Shown in pieces: positions 33,470 through 41,515 of a stretch of 64,000 nucleotides of DNA. The notes under the pieces were generated by a model. That model did not search any database, was not told the origin of the DNA, and saw nothing but the letters and a program-made list of their open reading frames with translations. Position 1 is the first letter of the stretch, and each line of letters starts with the position of its first letter. Source of the stretch: DASPGQ01 sp035457705 (GTDB lineage Bacteria > Acidobacteriota > Vicinamibacteria > Marinacidobacterales > SMYC01); contig DATIBD010000111.1 in assembly GCA_035457705.1 (NCBI GenBank), forward strand, positions 1 through 64,000. The letters are read 5' to 3'. The translations under genes were made by a program, and so were the position numbers.

Positions 33470-35884
33470 ATGCATCGCCTTCGACAGGACCTCCTCTTCG
33501 CCCTTCGCGCGTTTGCGCGCAAACCCTCCTTCACGCTCCTCGCCGCGGCGATGCTTTCGCTAGGCATCGGGACGACCACCGCGATCTTCAGCGTGGTGAA
33601 CGCCGTCGTTCTCCGCCCTCTGGCGTACGACGACCCCGAGGAGCTGTTCATCATCGGTGCCCTTCGGGACGGAAAGATCCAAGCGTTTTCGGCTCCGGAG
33701 TTCGTACGACTTCGAGAAGAATCCCGGGGCTTCGAACGTGTTGCCACCGCGATCGAGACCAGCCTCAACCTGGTGGGCGAAGACGATCCGGTTCGGGTCG
33801 AAGGAGCGCGCATCAGCGCGGATCTGCTTCCCGTTTTAGGAGTGGAGCCGATTCTCGGGCGCAACCTCCAGCCGTCCGAGGAACGGAGCGGCTCGGACCA
33901 CGTGGTCCTCCTGAGCCATGCCTCGTGGGAGCGCAGGTTCGGTGGTGATCCCGGAATCCTGGGCCATCAAGTGACGCTCAATGGGCGCTCTCATACCGTG
34001 ATCGCCGTGCTGCCAGAAGGATTCTCCTATCCTTCGAAGGAGGTCGATCTCTACGTGCCCGTCGCGTTCAGCGAGGATGAGCTATCGAGCCCGGGAGGGC
34101 ATTTTCTCGGGGCCGTCGGCCGGCTCGCTCCGGGGGTCGACGCGGACTCAGCGATTGCCGAGGCGGACGCCATCGTCCACCGGGCGGTCGCCTCCTTCAC
34201 CGAGCACCGCGCACCTCACGGGGCGACGGCGCTGCCTCTGCAGGCCTGGATTTTGAGAACCCATCGCTCCGGGCTCCTGATTCTCGCGGCTTCCGTCGGC
34301 TTGGTGCTCATGATCGCTTGCGCAAACGTCGCGAACCTGCTGCTCGTCAGGGCGGCGGAGCGACGGCGAGAGATTGCGGTGCGCACCGCGCTCGGCGCCG
34401 GCCGGCTCCGGCTCGTCCGCCAGCTCCTTACCGAGAGTCTGCTCCTTGCGGTCGTCGGCGGGGTCGGCGGGCTCCTGATCGCCCTCTGGGGCGTCGATCT
34501 CGTCGTCCGGCTCAGTCCCCCGGACGTTCCCCGGATCGAGACCGTTGCCGTCGACTGGACGGTTCTCGCGTTCGCCTCCGCGATCTCGCTTACCGCCGGA
34601 GTCCTCTTCGGTCTCTTTCCTTCTCTCCAGGCCTCGCGTTCGCGCGTGGAGAGTGCGCTCCACAACGCATCGCGGGGTGAGGTCGGTGGCCGGGATGCCC
34701 GGTCCCGCAGATGGCTCGTGGCCTTCGAGGTCGCCTTGGCGCTCATGCTCCTCGTAGGGGCGGGACTGACGCTTCGCAGCTTCTGGATCCTCGGCCAGGA
34801 AGACCCGGGGTTCGATCCCGACCGCGTCCTGACGGCGCGGATGGTCCTCCCCGACAGCCGCTACGCCGAGGGCCCGGCGCAGGTGGAGTTCGCGGACCGC
34901 CTGCTGGAAGAGGTCCGTGCACTTCCGGGAGTTCGATCGGCGAGTTTTGTCTCCCCCATGCCCATGACGTCGGTCCTGTATCGCATTTCGATCCGCGTTC
35001 CCGGACGCGAGCCCCCCGCCGAGGCGCAGCCGCTCGCCTCCAACTGGCGTGCGGTGTCGCTGGGCTACTTCTCCACCATGGGGATCCCGCTCCTCGCCGG
35101 ACGAGACTTCGAGGAGGGCGATTGGAAGCCCGCCACGGAAGGCCGCTCGGTCATCGTGGTCAACGAAACCTTTGCCCGGAATGTTTTTCGGGGCGAGGAC
35201 GCTCTGGGAAAGCTGGTCCAGATCGGATACAACGAAATCGTCTGCGAGGTGGTGGGAGTCGTGGGAGACGTCCGACACGCCGATCTCGCCACGGAAGCCG
35301 GCGAAGAGGTGTATACGCTTTTTGCGGCGACTCCGCTATCCGAGATCAACCTTGCCGTCGCGGCCATCCGGGACGGCGATCCGCTCTCGCTCGCGCCTTT
35401 GCTGCGAGAGGCAGTATGGCGCGTCGACCCCGATCAGCCAATCTTCGGAGTCCAGGCGATGCCGGAGTTGGTCCGCGCCTCAGTAGCCTCACGGCGCTTC
35501 GTCATGATCCTGATCGGGGCGTTCGCTCTCGTGGCACTCGTCCTCGCCGCGCTCGGGATCTATGGCGTTGTGTCTTATTCCGTAGTCCAGAGGACTCGCG
35601 AGATCGGCGTGCGCGTCGCGCTCGGTGCGCGCGGAGGCGAAGTGTTGAAGCTGGTCCTCGGCCAGGGCCTCGCGACGGCGGCGCTCGGAGCCACGGGCGG
35701 ACTCGCGGGGGCCCTTCTCATGAGCCGGTTCCTCGAAAGCCAGCTCTATGGGATCTCCGCGACGGACGTGCGCACCTACGCGGCTACGGCGGCGGTCCTC
35801 CTGCTCGTGGCTGCTGCCGCGACTGCGTTTCCCGCTTTCCGAGCTTCGCGGCTCGACCCCATCACCGCGCTGCGGCACGAGTGA
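33470..35884 (+). CDS. MacB/FtsX-like ABC permease (orphan, duplicated)
   Basis: About 804 residues from ATG 33470, which has CTGGAG ten bases upstream. It has the two-half plan: a transmembrane helix with MLSLGIGTTTAIFSVVNAVV, a MacB-like periplasmic core, an FtsX block at IACANVANLLLVRAAERRRE, then a second core and FtsX block ending FPAFRASRLDPITALRHE. Unlike the permease at 11066-13870 it lacks the N-terminal helical prefix, and no PadR gene precedes it. No ATPase gene is adjacent. The frame is open back to 33323, but that segment is basic and unlike the family. The substrate is unknown. Confidence 0.92.
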   Translation: MHRLRQDLLFALRAFARKPSFTLLAAAMLSLGIGTTTAIFSVVNAVVLRPLAYDDPEELFIIGALRDGKIQAFSAPEFVRLREESRGFERVATAIETSLNLVGEDDPVRVEGARISADLLPVLGVEPILGRNLQPSEERSGSDHVVLLSHASWERRFGGDPGILGHQVTLNGRSHTVIAVLPEGFSYPSKEVDLYVPVAFSEDELSSPGGHFLGAVGRLAPGVDADSAIAEADAIVHRAVASFTEHRAPHGATALPLQAWILRTHRSGLLILAASVGLVLMIACANVANLLLVRAAERRREIAVRTALGAGRLRLVRQLLTESLLLAVVGGVGGLLIALWGVDLVVRLSPPDVPRIETVAVDWTVLAFASAISLTAGVLFGLFPSLQASRSRVESALHNASRGEVGGRDARSRRWLVAFEVALALMLLVGAGLTLRSFWILGQEDPGFDPDRVLTARMVLPDSRYAEGPAQVEFADRLLEEVRALPGVRSASFVSPMPMTSVLYRISIRVPGREPPAEAQPLASNWRAVSLGYFSTMGIPLLAGRDFEEGDWKPATEGRSVIVVNETFARNVFRGEDALGKLVQIGYNEIVCEVVGVVGDVRHADLATEAGEEVYTLFAATPLSEINLAVAAIRDGDPLSLAPLLREAVWRVDPDQPIFGVQAMPELVRASVASRRFVMILIGAFALVALVLAALGIYGVVSYSVVQRTREIGVRVALGARGGEVLKLVLGQGLATAALGATGGLAGALLMSRFLESQLYGISATDVRTYAATAAVLLLVAAAATAFPAFRASRLDPITALRHE

Positions 35885-35941
35885 TTCCGGCCTCGCGGCC
35901 AGGTCACGTCGTATGCAGTCACGCGCGCGGGGAGCAAAGCT

Positions 35942-36319
35942 CTACTGCTTGAGCGTGATCCACAGGAGCTCGATCGGCCCATCCCCGGTGTTGCCGGATT
36001 CATGGTCCTGGCTCAGCGTGACCTCGTCCATCCAGCCCACCGAGCCGTCCTCCGCGACCGACGTCTCCTTCTTGTCTCCATAACGTACGGTCCACTCGCC
36101 GCCCTTGAGGTGCACGTAGAGCTGGTTTCCGGAGTGGGTATGGACGCCTTCCCATTGACCTGGCTCGACGACGTATCGCTGCACCACCACGCGGTCGTTC
36201 TCGAAAATGACTTCTCCGGGAATGTTCGGGTAGTGCTGGTAGAAGCTCTGCTGGGTGGCAACGGGGCTCGATAGGAGCACCAACAAACCGACAAGCAAGA
36301 ATGCGTTCCGACGAGTCAT
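35942..36319 (-). CDS. Secreted cupin-domain protein
   Basis: About 125 residues from ATG 36319, with AGGAGG five bases upstream. A signal peptide (FLLVGLLVLLSSPVATQQ) is followed by a single small beta-barrel. GVHTHSGNQLYVHLKGGEW supplies the cupin motif-1 histidines. Later residues (TLSQDHESGNTGDGPIEL) give motif 2, where His appears within DHES. One metal ion is probably bound. Similar small exported cupins are annotated as hypothetical. It lies 36 bases after pyruvate kinase on the same strand, so it may be co-transcribed, but no shared pathway is obvious. Confidence 0.8.
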   Translation of the reverse strand: MTRRNAFLLVGLLVLLSSPVATQQSFYQHYPNIPGEVIFENDRVVVQRYVVEPGQWEGVHTHSGNQLYVHLKGGEWTVRYGDKKETSVAEDGSVGWMDEVTLSQDHESGNTGDGPIELLWITLKQ

Positions 36320-36355
36320 GAAAGCCTCCTCTCGTTCAGGGGAACTACTCCACAC

Positions 36356-37822
36356 TCAAATCGTAACGACGGTAATGCTGGGGGTATCTCTTCTGGGATC
36401 GGTGCCGAAGCCGCGTACCAGGAGGACCTTCTGCCCTTCCTCGCCGAAGCCAAACTTGAGCGCGAGCGTCCGCGTGAGCTTTTGCGGGTGCTCGAGCTCC
36501 GCCTCGCCCACCAGCTCGGGAATAACACCCCAGAGAAGGCCGGCGCGACGGCACGTTCCCGGGTCGGAGGAGGTCGCCACGATGGGGGCAGCCGGCCTCG
36601 ATGAGCTCATGACCGCGGTCGTGCGGCCGCTTCGGGAGATTACGTGAATCGCCCGCACCCGGAGGTCCCGCGAAAGCTGCGACATCGCCCGCGCCATGGC
36701 ATCCTCCACCTTTCCCTCGAGCAACGATTCTGTTCGTCCGTCCACGGGGCTCGAGAGCAAGCGAAAGGCTCCCCGGTGAAAGAGGTAGGCCTCGCTCTTC
36801 CTCGCCACGGTGTCCATCATCGTGACCGCCTCGACGGGAAACTTCCCTATCGCCGACTCGGCCGAAAGCATCACGGCATCGGCGCCGCTTCGTACCGCGA
36901 GGGCCACGTCCGAGACCTCGGCCCGGGTTGGACGCGAATGGGACACCATCGATTCGAGCATCTGGGTGGCGACGATGACCGGCTTCGCCTTCGTGCGGGC
37001 CAGGTCGGTGAGCTGAATTTGAATGAAGGGTACGGACTGCGGCGGAAGCTCGACCCCGAGGTCTCCTCGCGCCACCATGATCCCGTCGGTAGCATCCAGA
37101 ATGGCATCGATATCGGAGAGCGCTTCCGGCCGCTCGATCTTGGCGATGATCGGGACATGGCCCCCGGCGTCGCTCATCAGCGCTCGCAGTTCCTCGACGT
37201 CCGCCGCGCGGCGGACGAACGACAGCGCGACAAGATCGCAACCGAGCTCGAGGGCGAAGCGTGCGTCGTCACGGTCTTTCGAAGTCAGAGACGGAATCGA
37301 GAGCGCCACTCCGGGAAGGTTCATCCCTTTGTGGTCGGTCAGCTCCCCGCCTGCTCGAACCACGCAAACGACGTCCGTTTCCGCGGTGCGGACGACCTCG
37401 AGCTCGAGGGTTCCGTCGTCGAGGAGAATCCGATCTCCGGGCTTCACGTCGCGTGCGAGAGCACCGTATTGGGACGGGATGAGACCGTCTCGTCCGCGAA
37501 CGTCTCGAGTGGTCACGGTGACCTCGCCGCCCCGGGCGAGGCTGATTCTCCCTCCCTCGAAGGTCCCCACGCGCATCTTGGGCCCGCTCAAATCGACGAG
37601 GACGCCCACGGTTCTTTGCCGAGCGTCCGCGGCGCGCCGGACGCGCTCAAAGGCCACCCGGTGAGTCTCGTGCGTGCCGTGCGACATATTCAGGCGGAAG
37701 ACATCCACACCCGCGTCGACGAGAGCGGTGAGAACATCTGGCTCGGTCGAGCTCGGCCCGAGTGTGGCGACGATCTTGGTCCGCCGATACTTCAGCGGAA
37801 GGACATCGGTCTCGATGGGCAT
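36356..37822 (-). CDS. pyk: Pyruvate kinase
   Basis: 488 residues, normal for the family. The opening reads RRTKIVATLGPSSTEPDVLT and continues through FRLNMSHGT to the active-site signature PIIAKIERPEAL with the catalytic lysine. DGIMVARGDLGVELP and ATQMLESMVSHSRPTRAEVS follow, which bind metal, substrate and nucleotide. The C-terminal regulatory domain (AIHVISRSGRTTAVMSSSRP) is complete. It transfers phosphate from phosphoenolpyruvate to ADP, the last step of glycolysis, in the cytosol. It lies downstream of the MbtH gene by 60 bases on the same strand and upstream of the cupin gene. A housekeeping enzyme between a peptide-synthetase helper and a cupin looks accidental rather than functional. 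Confidence 0.97.
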   Translation of the reverse strand: MPIETDVLPLKYRRTKIVATLGPSSTEPDVLTALVDAGVDVFRLNMSHGTHETHRVAFERVRRAADARQRTVGVLVDLSGPKMRVGTFEGGRISLARGGEVTVTTRDVRGRDGLIPSQYGALARDVKPGDRILLDDGTLELEVVRTAETDVVCVVRAGGELTDHKGMNLPGVALSIPSLTSKDRDDARFALELGCDLVALSFVRRAADVEELRALMSDAGGHVPIIAKIERPEALSDIDAILDATDGIMVARGDLGVELPPQSVPFIQIQLTDLARTKAKPVIVATQMLESMVSHSRPTRAEVSDVALAVRSGADAVMLSAESAIGKFPVEAVTMMDTVARKSEAYLFHRGAFRLLSSPVDGRTESLLEGKVEDAMARAMSQLSRDLRVRAIHVISRSGRTTAVMSSSRPAAPIVATSSDPGTCRRAGLLWGVIPELVGEAELEHPQKLTRTLALKFGFGEEGQKVLLVRGFGTDPRRDTPSITVVTI

Positions 37823-37882
37823 TGAGGTGGTTCCATCCCTTGATTGATCTTGCGGCGATCGAAAGGACCGGGCGAAACGACG

Positions 37883-38119
37883 CTAGCGATCCGGGGGTCC
37901 GGAATCCCGGCGCTCATCCATTTGTTTGCGAACGCTGAGAGGTCGCATGTCGGTCCAAACGCGCGCGATGTGGTCGAGACACTCCTCTTTGGATCCCGTC
38001 TTGCCTTCATCCCTCCACCCGAGTGGATTATCTCGCCCTAGCGGCCAGATCGAATATTGCTCCTCATGATTGAGCACGACTTTGTAGAGCAGGCAGTCCT
38101 CTCGTTCCTTGGCGCTCAT
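37883..38119 (-). CDS. MbtH-like protein
   Basis: 78 residues. The MbtH signature is clear: VVLNHEEQYSIWPLGRDNP, then GWRDEG, then SKEECLDHIARVWTDMRPL, with the three conserved tryptophans. MbtH proteins bind adenylation domains of peptide synthetases and are often needed for their folding or activity. The only synthetase in the window is at 43581-57455, on the same strand but about 5.4 kb upstream and separated by a kinase gene and a transglutaminase-like gene. GGGAGGATTAC precedes ATG 38119. It diverges from the kinase gene, and the 132 bases between contain a strong plus-strand promoter. The C-terminal tail (KQMDERRDSGPPDR) is extra to the family. Confidence 0.9.
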   Translation of the reverse strand: MSAKEREDCLLYKVVLNHEEQYSIWPLGRDNPLGWRDEGKTGSKEECLDHIARVWTDMRPLSVRKQMDERRDSGPPDR

Positions 38120-38192
38120 GTAATCCTCCCGTGCCGCGTGGAAAGGTAGCTCAGGTCGCTACGTAGGGCAATCGAGCTTCTCTCGCTCATCG

Positions 38193-38221
38193 TTGACTTG
38201 CCCCAGTTGGTAACCTATTCT
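38193..38221 (+). promoter_or_regulatory. Consensus-like promoter of the Ser/Thr kinase gene
   Basis: TTGACT (38193-38198) and TATTCT (38216-38221) are separated by 17 bases, the closest sigma-70-type match I found in the window. The predicted transcript starts near 38228, leaving a ~24-base leader before ATG 38252. Confidence 0.6.
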
Positions 38222-38250
38222 CTCGATCACGAGTGATGGTGGTTACCACC
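38208..38250. promoter_or_regulatory. Paired GGTWACC sites around the kinase promoter
   Basis: TGGTAACC (38208-38215) lies in the promoter spacer and its reverse complement GGTTACCA (38241-38248) lies just before the start codon. The second is itself part of GGTGGT-T-ACCACC (38238-38250), a perfect six-base inverted repeat. Two like sites flanking the start point suggest a repressor that could bridge them. The downstream one could also fold in RNA and hide the start region. Confidence 0.4.
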
Positions 38251-38251
38251 G

Positions 38252-41200
38252 ATGGATCAGCGCCATATCGCGCACTACGAAATCGCCGAGGAAATCGCGC
38301 GCGGGGGCATGGGTATCGTCTACCGTGCTCGCGACACCAAGCTCGGGCGCGACGTAGCGCTCAAAGTCCTTCCCCTCGAGCTGACCCGTGACGAAGATCG
38401 GAAGCGTCGATTCGTGCTCGAGGCCCGCACCACCGCGGCTCTAGAGCATCCGCACATCGCCGTCGTCCACGATTTCGGTGAGGCCGGCGGCCAGAGCTAT
38501 CTGGTGATGGAGCTGATACGGGGAGAGCCCCTCTGGAGCTTCATCGATCGGGAGAGACTCAGTCCGCTTCGGGCGCTCGAGCTCTCGATCGAGATCGCCG
38601 AGGGCCTCCGCTGCGCTCACGGCCGTGACATCCTTCATCGCGATCTCAAGCCCGCGAACATCATGGTGTCCGAGGATGGTCATGCGAAGATCATCGATTT
38701 CGGTCTCGCGAAGCTCCTCGAGCCGTCGCGCGGGGACGGCAACGAAGACGATACGGCCATCCGAGGTGAGACGGAACCTGGAGTGGTGGTCGGAACGCAT
38801 TTCTACATGTCACCCGAGCAGGTGCGAGGTCATTCCCTCGACTCGCGCAGCGATCTGTTCAGCTTCGGCGTCTGTATGTACGAGATGCTTTCCGGCTCGC
38901 GACCGTTCTCGGGACGCACGGGTGCCGATCTAACGAGCGCCATCCTCCGCGATCCGGTGCCACCGCTTTCAGAGCTTCACCTCGATATTCCTCCCGGAGC
39001 GCTTTCTGAGCTCCAGCGGATCCTCGACAAGTGCCTCGCTAAGGATCCCGATGATCGCTACCAGAGCGCGAAGGATCTCATCGTCGATCTCAAGAGAACG
39101 CGCCGTCTCATCGAGCCCGGCGTCGTTTCCGATTCGTCGGTTCCTTCGCCTTCGCCGCGACCTCTCCCCCGAATCTGGCTCCTCGCCGGCCTGGTCGGTG
39201 TCGTGCTCGTTGCCGGTCTCTTCGGCCGATCGTTTCTCATGCGGGAGAGCGGCCCGGAAGCCGATCGCACGGATCTCGTCCTGCCATCGGTTGCGGTTCT
39301 CGGTTTCAAGAACCTGTCGGGACGCCCCGAGACGGAATGGTTGTCGACCGCACTCTCCGAAATGCTGGGCACCGAGCTCGCCACTGCGTCCGGGCTTCGG
39401 GTGCTTTCCGGCGAGGACGTAGCTCGGATGAAAGCCGAGTTGGCCCTCGTGGATGCGGACAGCTTCGCCAAAGATACCCTGACCAGAATTCGCTCGAACC
39501 TCGGCACGGACTTCGTCGTGCTCGGCTCGTACACCGCCCTCTTCGCCGATGGTGGCTCACGGATACGTCTCGATTTGCGGCTTCAGGACGCGTCCGCGGG
39601 AGAGACCCTCGCCTCGATGGCAGAATCGGGCACCGAGGAGGAGCTGTTCGAGCTCGTCGAACGGGCAGGCGTCGCCCTTCGGCAGCAATTGGGAGTCGAG
39701 TCTCATCGGGTCGCGACTGACGTCTCTGCCGCTCGGGCGATATCTTCCAGCAATCCGCGAGCGATGCGTTTCTACGCCGATGGTCTGTCGAAGCTCCGCC
39801 GGCACGACGCCGTCGGCGCGCGCGTCCTTCTCGAGCAGGCCGTCGAGCACGACCCCGACTACGCGCTCGCCCACGCGGCCTTGAGCCGCACCTGGACCGA
39901 GCTCGGCTACGATCGCAACGCCGCAGAGAGCGCCAAGAGGGCGTTCGATCTGGCCGCCGGTCTGCCCCGCGAGCAGTTTCTCGTCATCGAAGCCCTGCAC
40001 CACGAGACGTCCCGGGAATGGAACGAAGCGGTGGAGACCTATAATCTTCTCTGGACGTTCGTTCCCGACAGCGTCGAGTACGGAATCCGGCTGGCCGGCG
40101 CACAACGCCAGGCTGGCCTGGTCCAGGCCGCGCTCGAGACGATACGAGGTCTGAAAGAGCTGCCCCCACCTCTCGGCGAGGACCCTCGCATCGATCTCGA
40201 GGAAGCCGAGGCGGCCCACACCATGTCCGATTACGGTCGAGCCGTAGAGGCCACACGCAGAGCAATCGAAAAGGCGCGGGCACAGGAAGCCTGGACACTC
40301 GTGGCCGATGGGCTTCTGGTTCAGGGCCCGTCTCTGATCTCTCTCGGGCGCAGCGAGGAGGCCCAGGAGGCCCTCGCGGAATCGCGACGCCTCTTCCTCC
40401 AGACCGGCGATCGCGGGAAGGCGGCTAGCGCTCTCAACATCGGAGCGATCGTCCTGAAGGAACGAGGAGAGATCGCAGCGGCCGAGGCCCTCTATCGGGA
40501 GGCCCTCTCGATCCACCGAGACACGGGGAACCTGCAGTGGGTATCCCGTACCATGAATCACATCTCGCTCGGGGTGCTCGAACGCGGCGATCTCGGAGCT
40601 TCCCAATCGCTGCTCGAGCAGGCTCTCGAGATCGATCGTGAGATCCGCGACCCCCATCAGGAAGCCCTGCATCTGGCGAACCTCGTCTGGATACTCTTTG
40701 AAGAGGCGAGCCTGCCACGCGCCCGAGCAGAGAACGAGAAGGTGTGCGTGCTATACGAGACTCTTCAGACGCCCGGGGGACAGGCGGAGTGCTATTTCCT
40801 GCGCGGCCGCCTGGCGCTCGCCGAGGGCTCTCTCGAAGAAGCCGAGCGCGAGTTCGAGCGAACGCTTCTCATGTGGGAGGACATGGAGGACCGGAGCAAT
40901 ATCGCGTTCGCGCACCATGCACTCGGCGAAGCGCGCTGGGCCCGCGGTGATCTCGAAGCCGCCGCGTCGAGCTTCGCTGAAGCCTTGCGCATTCGGCAAG
41001 AGCTCCAGCAGAGCTCCTGGATCGTCAGGACCCATATCTCCCAGTCGTTGCTCTCGACCGACCGCGGTGAGCCGGGAGAAGCCGAGACCATCGCCCGAAA
41101 GGCACTGGAAGCCTTCGATGGTGTGGACTCCGACGACGAGCTGATGGCAGCGGTAGCCCTCGCCGAAGCCTTGCTTGCGCGAGGCGATGTCGACGGAGCC

Positions 41201-41515
41201 ACCCGGAGCCTCGGCGCCGTCGAGAAGCGGGCCGGGTCGAGCCAGCGCCCCATGGTACGGCTTTTGGTCCAGAAGACTGCCGCGCGCATTCTGGGGGCGG
41301 GCGGAGACGTCGGATCCGCTCGAGCGAAGCTGGGGCAGATCCGCTCCGAAGCCGAAACGATCGGTCTCGTGCTCGTTGGACTCGACGCCCGTTTGTCGAT
41401 TGCCGCGCTCGACCCGAAAGGAAACCAGAATCTCGTCGAGCTTGCCGCCGATGCGGAGCGACTGGGCTTCGGGGTCGTCGCGTCGAAGGCCCGTGCCCTG
41501 TCGCGCGAGCGCTAG
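38252..41515 (+). CDS. Transmembrane Ser/Thr protein kinase with TPR repeats
   Basis: 1087 residues. The kinase domain (~9-280) has the glycine loop IARGGMGIVYRARD, Lys38 in DVALKVLPL, the catalytic loop LHRDLKPANIM (His129-Arg-Asp131) and IIDFGLAK (Asp149), so it should be active. A transmembrane helix follows at ~306-328 (WLLAGLVGVVLVAGLF). A TolB-like FlgO-type region (~340-460) and about eight TPR helices pairs fill the rest, for example AVEHDPDYALAHAALSRTWT and AEALYREALSIHRDTGNLQW. This kinase plus TPR plan is common in acidobacteria. TPRs would lie outside the cytoplasm and sense protein partners. It lies between the MbtH gene and the synthetase genes. Its stop overlaps that of the transglutaminase-like gene at CTAG. 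Confidence 0.92.
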   Translation: MDQRHIAHYEIAEEIARGGMGIVYRARDTKLGRDVALKVLPLELTRDEDRKRRFVLEARTTAALEHPHIAVVHDFGEAGGQSYLVMELIRGEPLWSFIDRERLSPLRALELSIEIAEGLRCAHGRDILHRDLKPANIMVSEDGHAKIIDFGLAKLLEPSRGDGNEDDTAIRGETEPGVVVGTHFYMSPEQVRGHSLDSRSDLFSFGVCMYEMLSGSRPFSGRTGADLTSAILRDPVPPLSELHLDIPPGALSELQRILDKCLAKDPDDRYQSAKDLIVDLKRTRRLIEPGVVSDSSVPSPSPRPLPRIWLLAGLVGVVLVAGLFGRSFLMRESGPEADRTDLVLPSVAVLGFKNLSGRPETEWLSTALSEMLGTELATASGLRVLSGEDVARMKAELALVDADSFAKDTLTRIRSNLGTDFVVLGSYTALFADGGSRIRLDLRLQDASAGETLASMAESGTEEELFELVERAGVALRQQLGVESHRVATDVSAARAISSSNPRAMRFYADGLSKLRRHDAVGARVLLEQAVEHDPDYALAHAALSRTWTELGYDRNAAESAKRAFDLAAGLPREQFLVIEALHHETSREWNEAVETYNLLWTFVPDSVEYGIRLAGAQRQAGLVQAALETIRGLKELPPPLGEDPRIDLEEAEAAHTMSDYGRAVEATRRAIEKARAQEAWTLVADGLLVQGPSLISLGRSEEAQEALAESRRLFLQTGDRGKAASALNIGAIVLKERGEIAAAEALYREALSIHRDTGNLQWVSRTMNHISLGVLERGDLGASQSLLEQALEIDREIRDPHQEALHLANLVWILFEEASLPRARAENEKVCVLYETLQTPGGQAECYFLRGRLALAEGSLEEAEREFERTLLMWEDMEDRSNIAFAHHALGEARWARGDLEAAASSFAEALRIRQELQQSSWIVRTHISQSLLSTDRGEPGEAETIARKALEAFDGVDSDDELMAAVALAEALLARGDVDGATRSLGAVEKRAGSSQRPMVRLLVQKTAARILGAGGDVGSARAKLGQIRSEAETIGLVLVGLDARLSIAALDPKGNQNLVELAADAERLGFGVVASKARALSRER

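Noticed and set aside
36356..37822. Pyruvate kinase as part of the peptide pathway
   Set aside because: It is a normal-length housekeeping enzyme and no reason was found for it to serve the pathway beyond sharing a strand with MbtH.
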